Assembly: GCA_037447655.1 (NCBI GenBank)
Contig: JBBHKE010003341.1
Location: forward strand, 62,001 to 126,000
Origin: Zygnema cylindricum
Lineage: Eukaryota > Streptophyta > Zygnematophyceae > Zygnematales > Zygnemataceae
Direction: 5' to 3'
DNA length: 64,000 bases
This document shows positions 46,312 to 58,548 of the stretch, piece after piece (position 1 is the first letter of the stretch; the number at the start of each line of letters is the position of its first letter). The position numbers were made by a program, and so were the translations under genes. The notes under the pieces are model-generated. The model made no database searches, had not been told where the DNA came from, and was given only the letters and a program-made list of their open reading frames with translations.

Positions 46312-47093
46312 AGAAGAAGGGGGAGGGTAGTGGTCGGGGTGGGGGTCGGGGTAGAGGTCTATGTGTTGTGAAAATGTGCTGTGAAAATAACAGTTTTGTA
46401 CTTCACATTAATTTTTTCAGGAATTGTTAAAACAAAGGGAAGAAAAGAGGGTGAAGGGAATTGTGGCAAAATTCATGCGGTGGAAGAACATTTCATTTCT
46501 TTGTTTCTGAGTGTCATTTGTTTTTAATGGCTCTACAGATTATTGTTATTCTGTTTATGAATTTAATAATTTATACCCATAAACAATGTGGACAGAACGA
46601 TTTTAATTTGTTCCAAAAACATTTGGGCCACATTGTACAATTCAGCAGTTTAGGAGGGTTTTTTTGGAGATAATAGCCAATGTTATATCCTACATTCTCT
46701 TTTCTTGACATTTTTTAAAAGGTCGATGTTTTAGGGTGTTTGAGGTTTTCCATACGCAAATTATATAGTTATGATTTTAAACAAGTGACATAATCAAAGA
46801 ACGTTGATGAAATTTCAAAATCATTAGTGAAAAACTTTCATTTATTCTCCAGATACAATATTCATCAATCAATCATAATGTCATATGAGCATTTCATGTG
46901 GAGATGTTTTGGTTTTTATAACAAATATGTCAGTCAGATTATGTGATATGAGAAGTTCACTGTGCCTCTTTTTATAAATTTTGTACATGAATCAAAGTTT
47001 GTGCATTCAATCTATTATCGTTTTTCAAAAGTGTTATAACGTTTTATGGCTTACCAAGTTTCTTTCTTTTACATTGTTGGAGCATATTTACAG

Positions 47094-47377
47094 TTCTATT
47101 TCAAACAACTACTACACCGGGCCAATTATTAGAGTCAATACACACCCAACGTGTGTTGAGTTATTAGCCAATTGCCTTTTTGGCTCAAACCCTCCATCTA
47201 AGTGTAAACCCATAAAACAGCGAAGTAAAAGCAGTTGCGGAGCATTTTGCAATGCGACCCAACGAGGAGGGCCTTGTGGGGGAGGCGGTATTTGCTCCAA
47301 AGTCACCAACGTGACGTCACCCACATGCGCATGCAATGAAGGATACAGCAACCAAGCCAACAAGTTCACTTGCAAAT
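47094..47377 (+). pseudogene. LRR plus cysteine-rich (EGF-like) exon, copy 3
   Basis: Acceptor CATATTTACAG, exon in the frame SISNNYYTGPI, then CVELLANCLFGSN, CGAFCNA, GGPCGGGGIC, SPTCACNEGYSN and KFTCKC, donor GTACGT at 47378. All cysteines of copy 2 are kept, and the only length change is one codon (N-V-T-S versus N-A-S). The open frame extends upstream through the intron by chance. As in copy 2 no neighbouring exon is seen, so it is a gene fragment unless distant exons exist outside the window. Confidence 0.6.
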
Positions 47378-47683
47378 GTACGTTCCCTTTCACAAGACTC
47401 ACACTAAAATGTCTTTTTAAAAGGAAATAACAATGAATTGCCAATTTTTATTCTTCTATTCTCATGCTTGCTTTACCAATAAGATATTTGTAGTAGCATC
47501 TTCCTATATGAAAATAACGTCTAGTTTAGAAGATTATATTGATATAAAGCGTGAAAGTGTAGGATTTGCAAACCAAAGTCAATAAGCTTAACTTTGACAT
47601 TTGATAATAAATTCAATAAATTTTCCCATTACTGAGCACCAAAGCACCAACGTTTTTTTTTTTTTTTTTTTTTGTATTTTTTG

Positions 47684-48156
47684 TAGTGTTGTGTATCGTC
47701 AAGAAATTTATCGCGATAACACCGATACCAATAGTTATCGATTATCGAACCGTCAGGTGTCCCGATATATCGCTCCGAGACCAACAAATTACTCATCGGC
47801 GATAAGTGGAAAATATATAGTACGCTATATAATAGTACTTCATAATATATCGTATTATACTTTTTACTGTATATAGCTTGGCATGTCACGTGTAAAAAAA
47901 CTGTTCCGTAATCCGTGTAATGGAATAACGGCGGTTCATAACGACGGCATAAACCGTACAGTCGTACAGTATAAACCATACAATTATCGCTGATAGTTAA
48001 CGGTAACGGTGTTATCGCGATGAAAAACCGATATTATCGGTCTTTTATCAGCGATAACACCTGTTTCGATATATACCGTGCCAATATATCCATTATCGGC
48101 AATCCAAAAAAAGTACATATCGATTATCGGCAAAACCCTGCCGATACGCAACACTA
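47684..48156. mobile_element. hAT-like MITE with preserved empty site in copy 2
   Basis: 473 bp with TIRs TAGTGTTGTGTATCG (left) and TAGTGTTGCGTATCG (right, reversed). The 8 bp flanks ATTTTTTG and ATTTTTGG differ at one base. TAGTG fits the hAT TIR start YARNG, and an 8 bp duplication is typical of hAT. The interior is rich in CGATAA/TTATCG in both directions, so a single strand could fold extensively. The corresponding site near 9128-9140 in copy 2 lacks the insert. Confidence 0.8.
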
Positions 48157-49615
48157 ATTTTTGGGGAAGCTCAAAAATTCTAGCAACAAAGTAGTCGTTA
48201 ACACGCTACAATAATCGTAAAACTCAAGATAGTTCATAATTAGCATGGTGATGATCATGTCACGAATATCAATAGCTATTAACTGTATCAAAAATATGAT
48301 TCTTATAACTATGTGGCTGTAGAACATGGTTTCTACGGTATTATTATCTATGTCCAAATCTTTTGCTCATTTATGCAAACAAAGATTTTGAACTTGAAAA
48401 ATAGAAGTGTTACCCTCATAGTGGCGAATCTTTGATTATTAATTTGAATATTAAAGGATCATTCAAATACTCCATATATGTTGGACCTGCTATTCTTTCG
48501 AAATGTAGATAGTTTGAATCGATTTTCTTAATCATAGTCTAAAATTTTCTATATCAAGTTTAGAGGTCGGTTTTGGGCCAATCATGGATTTATTCATGAA
48601 TATAAGAGTATCATTTGAATATTTAAAATACCTATAAAACATCTGGCGAATATGGAAACTGAAGTTCCTTAAAAATGTGAACAAAGTGTGTTTGACGCGG
48701 TTTCTATAACCCTTGTCTATAATGCTTAAATTCAGGGTTAAACGACGTTTTTGGGCCAACCAAGGATTATGTTTTGACTGCAATATAATAGACGCAATTA
48801 ACAAATTAATTTCAGTATTGGTTGAAATTCTGATTTTTATGGCCAAAAAAGTTGTTAAAGTCTTGAAGTTTAGCAAATAGTTTAGCAACTTTTTGTTACA
48901 AAAACGCATAGACGAGAGTATTGTTAAACAAACTGATCGCATATGGAATAAAAGATGTGTATTTGTTGGAGTATTAACTTTGTTTGTATCCGGCATTAAA
49001 TTGATGTGTTATGAAATTTTCCACCAAATACAAAATTCCGTCACTCCTATTTTGGTAAACCATTCTTCAAATGATGTAGCAAGGGTCAAAAGAAGATGTC
49101 GGAATTCATTGTTTAAAATTTTGTTATATAGACAAAAAAACTGTATATCTACGTATATACAGCAAAAATACCCGTTCATTTTCCCTTGTTTAAAATCTCT
49201 CCACCCTCCCTATACCTCTCTCTCCATTCCCCAATGGAAAACCCAATGACCTTCTCCCACATCCCGTTTCAACTTTGCCATCGCCAACTTCTTCCCACCC
49301 TCTCAACTTTTCATGGCCACCCTCTCCACTTTTCTTTAGTGTGTTGCATTCACTCTCAACCATCCTACCTCCGCCTATGTTAAAAAAAAGTAATCTTTAG
49401 AACACTAAATTATTTACTACCTCCATCCTCTTCACCCTTTTCATATATGCCTACCATCCTTTGAAGTCGATTTTATGAATGGCATTGTTAGTTTTCTGGC
49501 AAAGAACAGTGTGACTGACAGTGGGAACTCCATCTCTCTTTGTTTTGTAGTGCTGCCACAACCGCCGCCTCCTCGACTCCCTCCTCTCTCTCGTCGTCTT
49601 TGATACCAACTTTTC

Positions 49616-50011
49616 GTGACCCCATTCCTCCCTCTCTGCCGCCACCATCGGTTTAGAGATTCAGGTGGAAGTTTGAGACGTAGAATGTGGGATAGGATTC
49701 GAAATAGAGCAAAGGTTTTGATCAACGCTTTTGAGAGTCCAACAAGAAACTTTGTTGCCGTAGAGGATGACAAAAAATTCGAATTGTCTTTTGGGTGGTG
49801 GGTGGTGGGTGGTGGGTGGTTGTTTTGGCCTTTGGGTTTTTTTGTTTATTTTGATTTCCTTACGTTTTTGTTTGGGATGTCCTCATCCCCTTACATAGGA
49901 TATTTGAATTGGAGGTATATACTTCTAGTGGTACTGTGTTTAATTTGGTTCTATTTAAGGTGGGACCAATTTGGAACATTTATTTACACATCGAAGGAAA
50001 ATGTATTTTAG
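49616..50011 (+). CDS. Hypothetical hydrophobic ORF of the duplicated unit (copy 3)
   Basis: Longest form of the ORF at 657-944, with 131 residues. A basic N-terminal part (RMWDRIRNRAKVLINAF) precedes a GGGW-rich stretch and two likely membrane segments. The C-terminal 60 residues are open in all three copies. There is no known domain, and the N-terminal part is open only here. Confidence 0.22.
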   Translation: MTPFLPLCRHHRFRDSGGSLRRRMWDRIRNRAKVLINAFESPTRNFVAVEDDKKFELSFGWWVVGGGWLFWPLGFFVYFDFLTFLFGMSSSPYIGYLNWRYILLVVLCLIWFYLRWDQFGTFIYTSKENVF

Positions 50012-51033
50012 TTTTTTAAATTATTTAGAGGACAGAATATGAGTGAACAAGTGAACGCCTTAATGTGTGAAAGGGGTGAGAAGAGAGCGACACCTACCAA
50101 AAACATGTAGGAATTTACATTGTAATAGACTGAATAGTTGTCGGAATATCGGGAATTATGTGTTTTAGTTTTCAGCTCCTCTTTTTCAATGGTTGTTGAT
50201 GGCTTCCTTATCTAAAATCAAATATCTCGCTAACATATTCTTACCTAAACAATGGTGTATCGGTACCCATTGTTACTGAATTTTTTGATGACCAATGTGT
50301 GCCTTTTACAGATAACCAACAACATTTTTTTGAGGACCATGTGCTATTGTTATAACACTAGCCATGCTGAAATAAAAAGATTTAAAATGTGAAAATAACA
50401 AAACTAGAAGAATAAAAACACCAATATATGGAGAAAAACATAACAATATTGCAAAAGTGTCCCACAAAGTTTCATATTATATTAGAAAATGGATCTTGCG
50501 TAAAATGTTTTTGTGAGAAATGAAACGAGGAAATTGAACTTTCAATGGGAAACACTAAAAGCGGCAAGGGTGAATAAAGACGTTAACAAAAAGTATTGTA
50601 AACAAAAACAACTTGAATCTACTTGACTTGGCAGGTGGAAAATAGTGATTTTTTGGAGTTAGCTTTGCTTGGTAGTGGTAGATGGTGTTGTCATATTGGT
50701 GTCAAATGGGAGACGATTATTGTAAGGTTTGCTTTGATCTCATTGGCCATGTTCCTTTCAACCTTTTATGGGGTGCCAAAAACTGAAAAATATTCCATTT
50801 ATTCGAACCAAAAAAATAGTTGACTGGACTCAAAACTGACATCTTGAAATCAGCATGGAATAAAGTACACTTATGTGTCGCGTAGTCTAAGTTAGGGCTG
50901 AGTACTTTACTTTAGGGAATACGAAAGGCGCGTCCGATAGTGATGGGCCATGACAATGCATACTATACAGTATGATCTTTGTATTCGTCATAAAATATAA
51001 CACAATACTACATTGTAAACCATATCTTTGTAA

Positions 51034-51971
51034 GGGGTCGTCCCCATGTTTTAAAGTATCGACTTTTCTCTATCGTTTTGCCCTAAAATTGATAGAGCTT
51101 TGAGAAAAACTTCAGCCGTACGTGAAAATCAATTTTACCAAAGTACATTAAACCTCAATTCTATACTTTGAATGTACTGCATGTTTGCCCTATTGTCAAC
51201 GCATTTTAGCATTTTCCGCTTTTTGACCCTCGGGCAAGAGAATCCAGCCCGTCAAAAAACTTCATCCAAAATCACCTCAAGGGGGTGTTTTGAGTTAAAG
51301 TACCACCCAAAAAGCGAATGAAACACGATCCACGCACGCGCCACACGAGTGATAAAAATTTTGGACGCGAGAGAGTATACGCTATTTTTCCCTGTGCCCG
51401 TCACGCGCATGTACGAAAAAAATTTGCATCGGTCTCGAACCTCCACTTTCATTTATGGGTCTTTTGCATAAGTCGGCGCCTCTTCCCTCTCCCTCTCACA
51501 CTATCGCCTTTACCTCACACGTTTTAGAATGAGACACGATAATATTAGTATAAAATAAAAGATCTTTGAAAAATATTTTTTTTGACAATTTTTAGGTTTT
51601 TTTTTAACGGCAAGTTGACTGTAAAATGTAGAAAAAACGAAATCGGGAAACTATGGTGAAAAGTTCTTGAATCAGTGATGTCAACGTTGTACCAAGTGAC
51701 CATGAGGTCACAATGTCACCAAACCCTAAACATCTACAATTTCACAAAAATCTAGACGTTTACAACTGTCATTGATTTTGTTGGCGTCACTAATCATCAG
51801 AAGTTTTGTAGTCACCTTCTGTCGCATCAGTTGAACCTACGTCTACAACCGTCACATTTCAAAGTTCCGATTTCATTTTTGCACATAGGGACGCTTTTCA
51901 AAGTAGTACGGAGAATCTTTACTACAATCCAAAATACTTTATCAAAGTACCGATTACACAAGGACGAACCC
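51034..51971. mobile_element. PIF/Harbinger-type MITE, duplicated unit copy 3
   Basis: Left end GGGGTCGTCCCCATGT; the right end has decayed to ACACAAGGACGAACCC. TAA flanks on both sides (51031-51033 and 51972-51974). Almost identical to 1967-2844 except for one T in a poly-T run, but the last 60 bp differ and resemble the large Harbinger element (ACGGAGAATCTTTACTACAA). Confidence 0.75.
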
Positions 51972-52186
51972 TAAATATATCTGTAATCATTTAAACATGA
52001 TATGTCAAAACAGTTTTATCATTTAAACGTGTTAGAACAGGTTAGCGTGATTTTTCCCTGTCTGTATTATTAAGAATCAAATTTGAGTGCACTTTCCAGT
52101 GTCAACACTATTATTTTACACTTTTATGTATTTTTCCATGAAATAACGAGACAGTTTTAGTAAAGACTGTCAAATTTGGTACACTA

Positions 52187-52679
52187 CACCGCGAATCGTA
52201 ATTAGAGTAAAAAAAAAGAAAAAAAAATTAGAGTTGTGAACTCTAGTTTGTGTGATAGATTTTTTTTTAAAATGAATTTCACTCTAATTTATCTATAACT
52301 CTAATTTGGGCGTAAATTTGGGCGCTGAATATATCTATTGTAAATTAAGTACAAGTACGGAATCTGATAGACGTACAGTTGCACGTCATTATGATGTTTG
52401 CATTACGAGGTTTGTTAAAACGAAGTTACATGAAAACAGCCTGTACTAAATCATTATTTGTACTTTTTGACTTAATAAAGTATGATTTTACACGGTCACA
52501 CACCGACCGTAGGCTACACTATTTTAAACAACACTTTATTAGAGTTATTAACGCTCATTCAAAAAGTACCTTAAATAACGTAAATAATAATTTAGAGTAA
52601 TGTACTCTACTTACAGTGATAGAGTTAAAATTTGGGGTGATGGAATTACCGTACATAACACTAATTACGATTCGCGGTG
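52187..52679. mobile_element. TA-flanked MITE (family M), copy 3
   Basis: TIRs are CACCGCGAATCGTAATTAGAG (left) and CACCGCGAATCGTAATTAGTG (right, reversed), nearly perfect over 21 bases. TA on both sides. 493 bp, non-coding. The least decayed family M member in the window. Confidence 0.8.
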
Positions 52680-52682
52680 TAC

Positions 52683-52891
52683 CACCGTGAATCGTCATTA
52701 GCGTCAAGGTTTTTTTCGCCACTTAAAACATATTTACACTGGTCGAATTCTCAATTTGAGACCGCCAATCTTAAGCAGAGAATGTTACCTTTCAATCGCA
52801 AACGTCAGATCTACAATTGGACAAGTGTGTACGGAGAAAATATGTTTTAAGAGGCAAAAAAAACCTTAGACGCTAACAACGATTCATGGTG
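52683..52891. mobile_element. TA-flanked MITE (family M), short copy 4
   Basis: TIRs are CACCGTGAATCGTCATTAGCGTC and, reversed, CACCATGAATCGTTGTTAGCGTC. 209 bp, starting three bases after the end of copy 3. TA on the right; the left side shares the TA of copy 3 plus one base. Confidence 0.7.
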
Positions 52892-52923
52892 TAACTATAC
52901 TGAATTTTCACATTTGGTAGACT

Positions 52924-53096
52924 ACACTGCCTAAAGTTGCTCGAATTAGTGAGATGGCACTAACTAAAAACACGCGTAAATTATCGTCAAAAACAAAAAT
53001 AAACTTATTGATTATATTTTAAGTATAAGGGTCAAAATGTGTGGGCGCCGAATTAGTTATATTAACACTAATAACAATTCAAGGTGTTTTGTGATA
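52924..53096. mobile_element. Possible third adjacent family M MITE
   Basis: The right end, reversed (CACCTTGAATTGTTATTAGTG), fits the family TIR. The left end (CACTGCCTAAAGTTGCTCGAATTAGTG) is a poor match. Low confidence. Confidence 0.35.
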
Positions 53097-53099
53097 AGA

Positions 53100-53855
53100 A
53101 TCGATAAAGTGCTCATAGAGATGCTCACAAATGACAAATCAAATCTCACAGTGGAAGCTTGAATAAACATATTCTTACACATAAAACACTCACAGCTCAC
53201 AAGAAATCATATCGGCCAAATATAGATATATTAAGTCAAAGCTTTCTCAATAACAACTTTTCTCCATCTCTTGCTCACTCTAACATATATCTTAAGTCTC
53301 TCTCTTCCTCCATCATTAGTTTTTTACTCTATACACTTTATTGTATCTCTCTCAAACACATGATGCACCTCACCAGACTGCATACTAAACAGATAGTAAC
53401 ATACGCTAATATTCCTTATTAGCACCGACAAGTCACGACCACTTACTCCACTAACTAAAAACAGACAAGGGCGCTAAAGTCCACACCGGACATGCGCCTA
53501 ACAAGATATTCAAGCGCCAACACAAAGTGACGTGCACTAAAACGAACTAGACACGTACAACGCACTAAATATCAAAGTCACCGTCAAGACAATACAAAAC
53601 AAACGAAACCAAAGTGAACCATCATACATATAATAATCTATGTACCGACGGTACTAAACCCCTGTACATTGAACGAACCAAAGGTAGTTGATCCAAATCA
53701 TGAAACAATACTCAAAATTGAATCGCGCCACGCGAACCAAAACGTTAATAAATGCACAAACGTGTTACTATTGAGTACTGAGAACTCATTTAGCAACGAG
53801 ATATTCTCGTAGCTAAAGGAGCGACGACCATCGTTGAAGTAGTTTCGTCGCTAGA
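53100..53855. other. Unassigned stretch
   Basis: An 87-codon frame at 53159-53422 shows no domain. Composition is A/C-rich on the plus strand. Nothing else recognised. Confidence 0.4.
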
Positions 53856-53856
53856 T

Positions 53857-54020
53857 ATTTGAAGTGACGTGGAAATCATTTGTTCGTCTCGCGTAAGTCT
53901 TAGTCTTACAGTAGAAGTGACGTGGAAATTGTTTGGTCGTTTCGTTTCGTATAAATCTTAGTTGTACCGTAGAAGTGACATGGAATTTGTTTGGTCACGG
54001 TTCACGTAAGTTCTAGTCGT
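53857..54020. repeat. Three tandem repeats of about 55-60 bp
   Basis: Units share GTAGAAGTGACGTGGAAATT, then TTTGGTCGTTTCG-like and GTAAGTCTTAGTCGTACC-like parts. Substitutions and short indels separate them. Non-coding. Confidence 0.8.
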
Positions 54021-54313
54021 ACCGTGTTGATTAAGTTGGTTGGTGGTTGACTTTCCTTGTTAGTCAACTAATTTTGGACATCTATCTTTTGTTGCTCATA
54101 TATTTTTGCCACGTTGACTCTTACACGTTTCTAGTCATGTACATAGTTATTTGTTGTGATTTAGTGGTAGAGTTATCTTTTTAGAGGCGTAGATTGTTAT
54201 GGAGTAGAAAGATTAGAAGCTAATGGAGATTTGTACTTTGGTTGTATTTAATATATTGAATTTTGGAGTAACATTTTCTTTGTTGTGTATACATTGTTTG
54301 GTTTGTTGTCTTT

Positions 54314-55485
54314 TGTTAAAAATCAAGTATTTTTTAGGTATAGAGGTTGTAAAATAAAAGGCAAAGAGGAGACAATGACGGCTTGCCTCTAACTCTTTAC
54401 TCAAGTCCCCACACTTGTCACATTGCCTGAAGACTTGAGGAGGAGTAAGATCCATGGCTGCCTAGGCTGTCCAAACAAGACATGAAGGCAAATCTTGATA
54501 GAGTTACCTAAAAGGTTGGTCAGACCCAGAATTTGATCAGGGTACCTTCCGTCCTTCGGCCTAGCCGTAAGCTTTATCCTATAAGTCTAGACCCAGTGTT
54601 AAGATACGAAAGGTTTGACATATATTTAAAGTGTTACACGTAGACTAGTTCATTTAACGAAAAATAGATACGTAATGCATCAATACAGTTTTGTATAGTA
54701 CGGAGTACGATTTAATATATTTTATGAAACAGACACCGCGCATTTGTTTCGAATGCGAAACAAATATAGCGCGTATATTTTCAACGGTTTTACTTGTATC
54801 CGATTTTGATCGGACGGCCACGATAGCAGCCGCGATCACGGAATATGTTCTTGTGGCGTTTTACAGTCATCGCCATGTCATGTGACACGTTGCGCGACAA
54901 TTCCGGAGATTACGGGAACAAATCCAGATATGACATGTGTCAACATTTTGGTCATGTCGTACGATGGCCGTACAAAAAGTACACCGGCACGTGTACTTTT
55001 TTTGTACAAAACAGTAATATGATTGGTGCTTTACTTCAGTAGATAGAGTTTTAGAGAGAGATAGGACTTAGAAAATTTAGTAGGTAGCAGACTTTATTCG
55101 AGAGAGCTCCTATACAAAAGGTCATCGATGACCATTCATAACTATTAATTTACTTGACCAAATTCAGTGATTCTTTTGCTGCGGACAGAGGGGAGTCCTC
55201 GCTACACAAGGGTGTAGTCAATCAGGGTTTTGCTTTTTAGGGTGGCAGCATTTGTAAGGGAAAGTCAATGTGGGTGAATGTGTCCAAAAGTCATATTATA
55301 ACTTTGCATTTTGTGGTGGAACTAAGCACACAAAAAGTCTTATTTCAAAATGGTGAAGTTGTAATGGGGTTCTGATTGTCAAGGGGTCAGTCATTTAGGT
55401 TTATATCAAGTTGGAGTCGGCACTATCTAGATAAGCTTATTGTGAGCTGCCTACTTTGAGGACCAATGGAGGTCTCAAAGTTTCA
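54314..55485 (+). mobile_element. Copia A LTR (5' LTR of the pol-less element)
   Basis: Starts TGTTAAAAATCAAGTATTTT and ends GTCTCAAAGTTTCA, matching 57354-58546 along its length with many substitutions. It contains the reversed tRNA-like block (TTTGATCAGG near 54532) and repeated GCGCATTTGTTTCG / CGAAACAAATATAGCGCG inverted motifs at about 54737-54775. The usual primer binding site is not recognisable after it. Confidence 0.85.
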
Positions 55486-57353
55486 AGTTATGGGCCCACC
55501 ATCTAGGGTGCCTATGTTCGATCGAACATGCTTCACTTATTGGGAGTTTATGATGGAGGGATTGCTTTTTGAAAAGCACTCGTGGGAATTGTTTCGGGAC
55601 AAGTGAGGTGTCTGCCACTAGGATTTGGTGGAACTCTCTACGGAGATTTATCAAGGGCTTCACAGAAAACCAAACGTATTTCAGATGCAACGGAAGGTGA
55701 AGGGAAAATTATTGCCATGGAAGGGGGAAATGGGGAGAAAGATAAAGTGACACCTATTGTTAAAGGAGCTAGGCTCTCCCCCACAGCTTCACTTAGAGGG
55801 GTGGTAAGTAAAACTTAAGAAAATGATAGTAAAATTTGGGAGTATAAAAACACTATAGCAAAACATTTCATACTTAGAAATGTGTCTAAATCCATAGCTA
55901 TCACTCTTTTGAATCTAACAAAGTCTTTGGAAATTTGGGAAACACTAAGTCAGAATTATAAAAATGAGACTATTCATAGGCAGCAATTAGTAAAACTGGA
56001 AATAGAGGCCTATGTTTATAAAAGCGGTAGCATGATAGAGTTTTGCAATGATAATACAACGTTATGTGTTGAGCTTGCTTGTGTATGATATGTAGAATCT
56101 GAGGAGACAAAGATATATACACTTTTATTAAACTACCAGATGAGTACAAAAATATCTTTTGCCATATGTACGGAATGGATGGCTCTTTATGGACTTATAG
56201 CATTACCATGGGGATAATTCTTGTGAGGGAAACCACTTTGGAGCTTCGTAGGGGAGGTAACAATGTGAATGCATTTACAACTGGTGGTCACTAGCGGAAG
56301 CGAGCGGAAGCGTGATGAGAGTAAGAAAGACAAAGGTAAACCTTATCAGAACTTCGGTGGAAAGATAGGGAGAGGAAAAGAAAAGGGAGTTTTGAAAAAA
56401 AGGGTTTGTTTCGTTAGTAAGAAACCGGGTCACTATTTAGAGGAGTGTTCTTATTTGGAAGAACTTAGAAGTTGGTATGAGAATGATGAGGAAGGAGGGG
56501 AAGAGGAAAGAGAGGATGAAGAAATTTTGGAGCTTCTTCACATCGGTAGAATGGAGAAGAGAGAAAAGTACACAAAAATTCCATGAAAGCAACAGTGTGT
56601 TTTTGGCGGTATAAGGGAAGTAAAGGGAAGGGAGATACTTGAGAGAGTTAGAAATAATAAGGTTTATTTTATAGATATGTGGGAAACAAAAAACTGGTCG
56701 GATAAGGAGACTTCAACGGAATACGAGGATTGGGGAGAAGTAAAACTAGAGGGAGTCTTAAAGGATAGGGGAGAAGAGGAATATTTAATGAAAGGTTTAA
56801 GTAAGGAGAAATTTATATGGGAATAAAATTAGAAAATGATAGTGGAAAGAATTCCAAAGGAGAGAGTGAGGGATGTTCAAAAAATGTGGTAATAATCATA
56901 GATAAAGATATGAGTACGCAAGATGTAGATCTTATGAGGAACTTAGTGGGGACTAGTGATTTTTGGGAATATTTGGAGGGGGGTGAATTTGACATCACTA
57001 CTTGGTGTGATGTCGCTTGTGAAGATGTGCATTTAAAAGGGTTATCATCCGGGTATGTGTTGCAAATTGGGGATGGGTCTGACAGTTGGAAATGCAAAAG
57101 GGAAATTGGATTTTGGTTGGATGAACAAGGGAGAAGGTGGATAATTTTTTGCTCGGATTTATGAAAAGTGGCAAGCAAAATAAAATGTATGATCGACAAG
57201 ATGAAAATATTTTTGGACACCTAATACACTTTCTTAAATATAAAGGTATTCGCTTGAAGCTTCATGAAGGAAAAATGAAAGGAAAATATATATAAATGTT
57301 TTTGGTGTTTTTGGAGGGAGTTGAAAGTAAAGTAGGCTAGAAAATAAAGGGAG
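55486..57353 (+). pseudogene. Pol-less Ty1-copia internal region with gag and an unknown ORF
   Basis: Gag pieces (55590-56260: AKHFILRNVSKSIAITLLNL, TKSLEIWETLSQNY, MIEFCNDNTTLC) match the gag at 39134-38664. A changed zinc knuckle follows (CFVSKKPGHYLEEC, second Cys replaced by Ser; near 56410), then an E-rich tail. Instead of protease, integrase and RT there are frames 56600-56820 (FIDMWETKNW, STEYEDWGEVKLEGVLKD) and a 115-residue ORF at 56817-57164. The purine tract AAATAAAGGGAG is at 57342-57353. The length of 1.87 kb suggests a non-autonomous derivative. Confidence 0.75.
56817..57164 (+). CDS. Unknown 115-residue ORF in place of pol
   Basis: I do not recognise this ORF. It is acidic in the middle (LVGTSDFWEYLEGGEFDITT) with four Cys and several Trp residues, including CDVACEDVHLKGLSSG and WLDEQGRRWIIFCSDL at the end. 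It has a globular-looking mix of residues. It is uninterrupted although the gag upstream is broken. It lies between the copia gag tail and the 3' purine tract, so it is either captured host sequence or a fast-evolved retroelement segment. Confidence 0.35.
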   Translation: MGIKLENDSGKNSKGESEGCSKNVVIIIDKDMSTQDVDLMRNLVGTSDFWEYLEGGEFDITTWCDVACEDVHLKGLSSGYVLQIGDGSDSWKCKREIGFWLDEQGRRWIIFCSDL

Positions 57354-58546
57354 TGTTGACATTCAAGTATTTTTTAGGTCGAGAGATTGTAAAATAAAAG
57401 GCAAAAAGGGGACACTGACAACCTACCTCTAACTCTTCACTCAAGTCCCCACACTTGTCGCAGTCATTGAAGACTTGAAGAGGAGTTAGATCCATGGCTG
57501 CCTAGGCTGTCCAAAGTGGACATGAAGGCAATTCTTAATAGAGTTATCTAAAAGGTGTGACGGACCCAGGATTTGATCATGGTACCTGCCTTCCGTCAAA
57601 CTAGCTGTTCGATTTAAACCAACAAGTCTAAATATAGTGCTAGAGTCCAATAGGTTTGACAAATATTTATATTTGTACACGTAGACTAGTTCCTCTAACG
57701 GAAATAGATACGTAATGCATCGATACAGTTTTGTATAGTACGGAGTACGGTTTAATATATTTTATGAAACGGATATCGCGCATTTGTTTCGACCGCGAAA
57801 CAAATACCACGCGTATATTTTCAACGGCTTTAATTGTATTCGGTTTTGATCTGATGGCCACGATAGCAGCCGCGATCATGGAATATATTCTTGTGGCGTT
57901 TTACAGTCATCACCACGTCATGTGACACGTGGCGCGACAACAATGGATTGCGGCAACTCCGAAGATTACGGGAACATATCCAAATATGTCATGTTTCCAC
58001 ATTTTGGCCATGTCGTACGATGGCCGTACAAAAAGTACATTGGCACATGTACTTTTTTTGTACGACACAATAATTTGATTGGTACCTTACTTCAGTAGAT
58101 AGAGTTTTAGAGAGAGATAGGACTTAGAAAATCTAGAAGGTAGCAGCCTCTCTCCGAGAGAGCTCCTGTACAAAAGGTCACCTTTGACCATTCATAACTA
58201 TCAATTTACTTCACCAAATTCAGTGATTCTTTTGCTACACACTCACGAGAGTCCAGGCTACACAAGAGTGTAGTCAATCAGAGTTTTTTCTTTTCAAGGT
58301 GGCTGCATTTCTAAGGGAAAGTAAAATTGTGTGAATGTGTCCAAAAATCATATTCTTACTTTGCATTCTGTGGTGGAACTAAGCACAACAAAGTCTTATT
58401 TCACAGGGGAAGTTGTAATGGGGTTTTGATTGTCAAGGGGTCAGTCATTTGGGTTTATATCAAGTTTGAGTCAGCACTATCTAGACAAGCTTCTTGTGAG
58501 CTGCCTAATTAGAAGACCAATGGAGATCTCAAAGTTTCATCTTTCA
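57354..58546 (+). mobile_element. Copia A LTR shared between two plus-strand internal regions
   Basis: 1193 bp, TGTTGACATTCAAG... to ...CATCTTTCA. It is preceded by a purine tract (57342-57353), making it a 3' LTR for the element on its left, and followed by a perfect primer binding site, making it a 5' LTR for the element on its right. Contains the reversed tRNA-like block (TTTGATCATGG near 57575). Confidence 0.9.
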
Positions 58547-58548
58547 AT

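Larger units (their letters stand above)
45734..51971 (+). repeat. Segmental duplication unit, copy 3
   Basis: Homologous to 7196-13038 and, from 49076, to 1-2902. It contains the LRR/EGF exon, a hAT-like MITE absent from copy 2, the promoter-like block, the hydrophobic ORF and the terminal Harbinger MITE. Regions 46312-47093, 48157-49076 and 50012-51033 have no gene I can name. Confidence 0.87.

Noticed and set aside
48532-48996. 154-codon minus-strand ORF in unit copy 3
   Set aside because: Copy 2 (9494-9745) keeps only a short broken part with frame changes; no domain seen.
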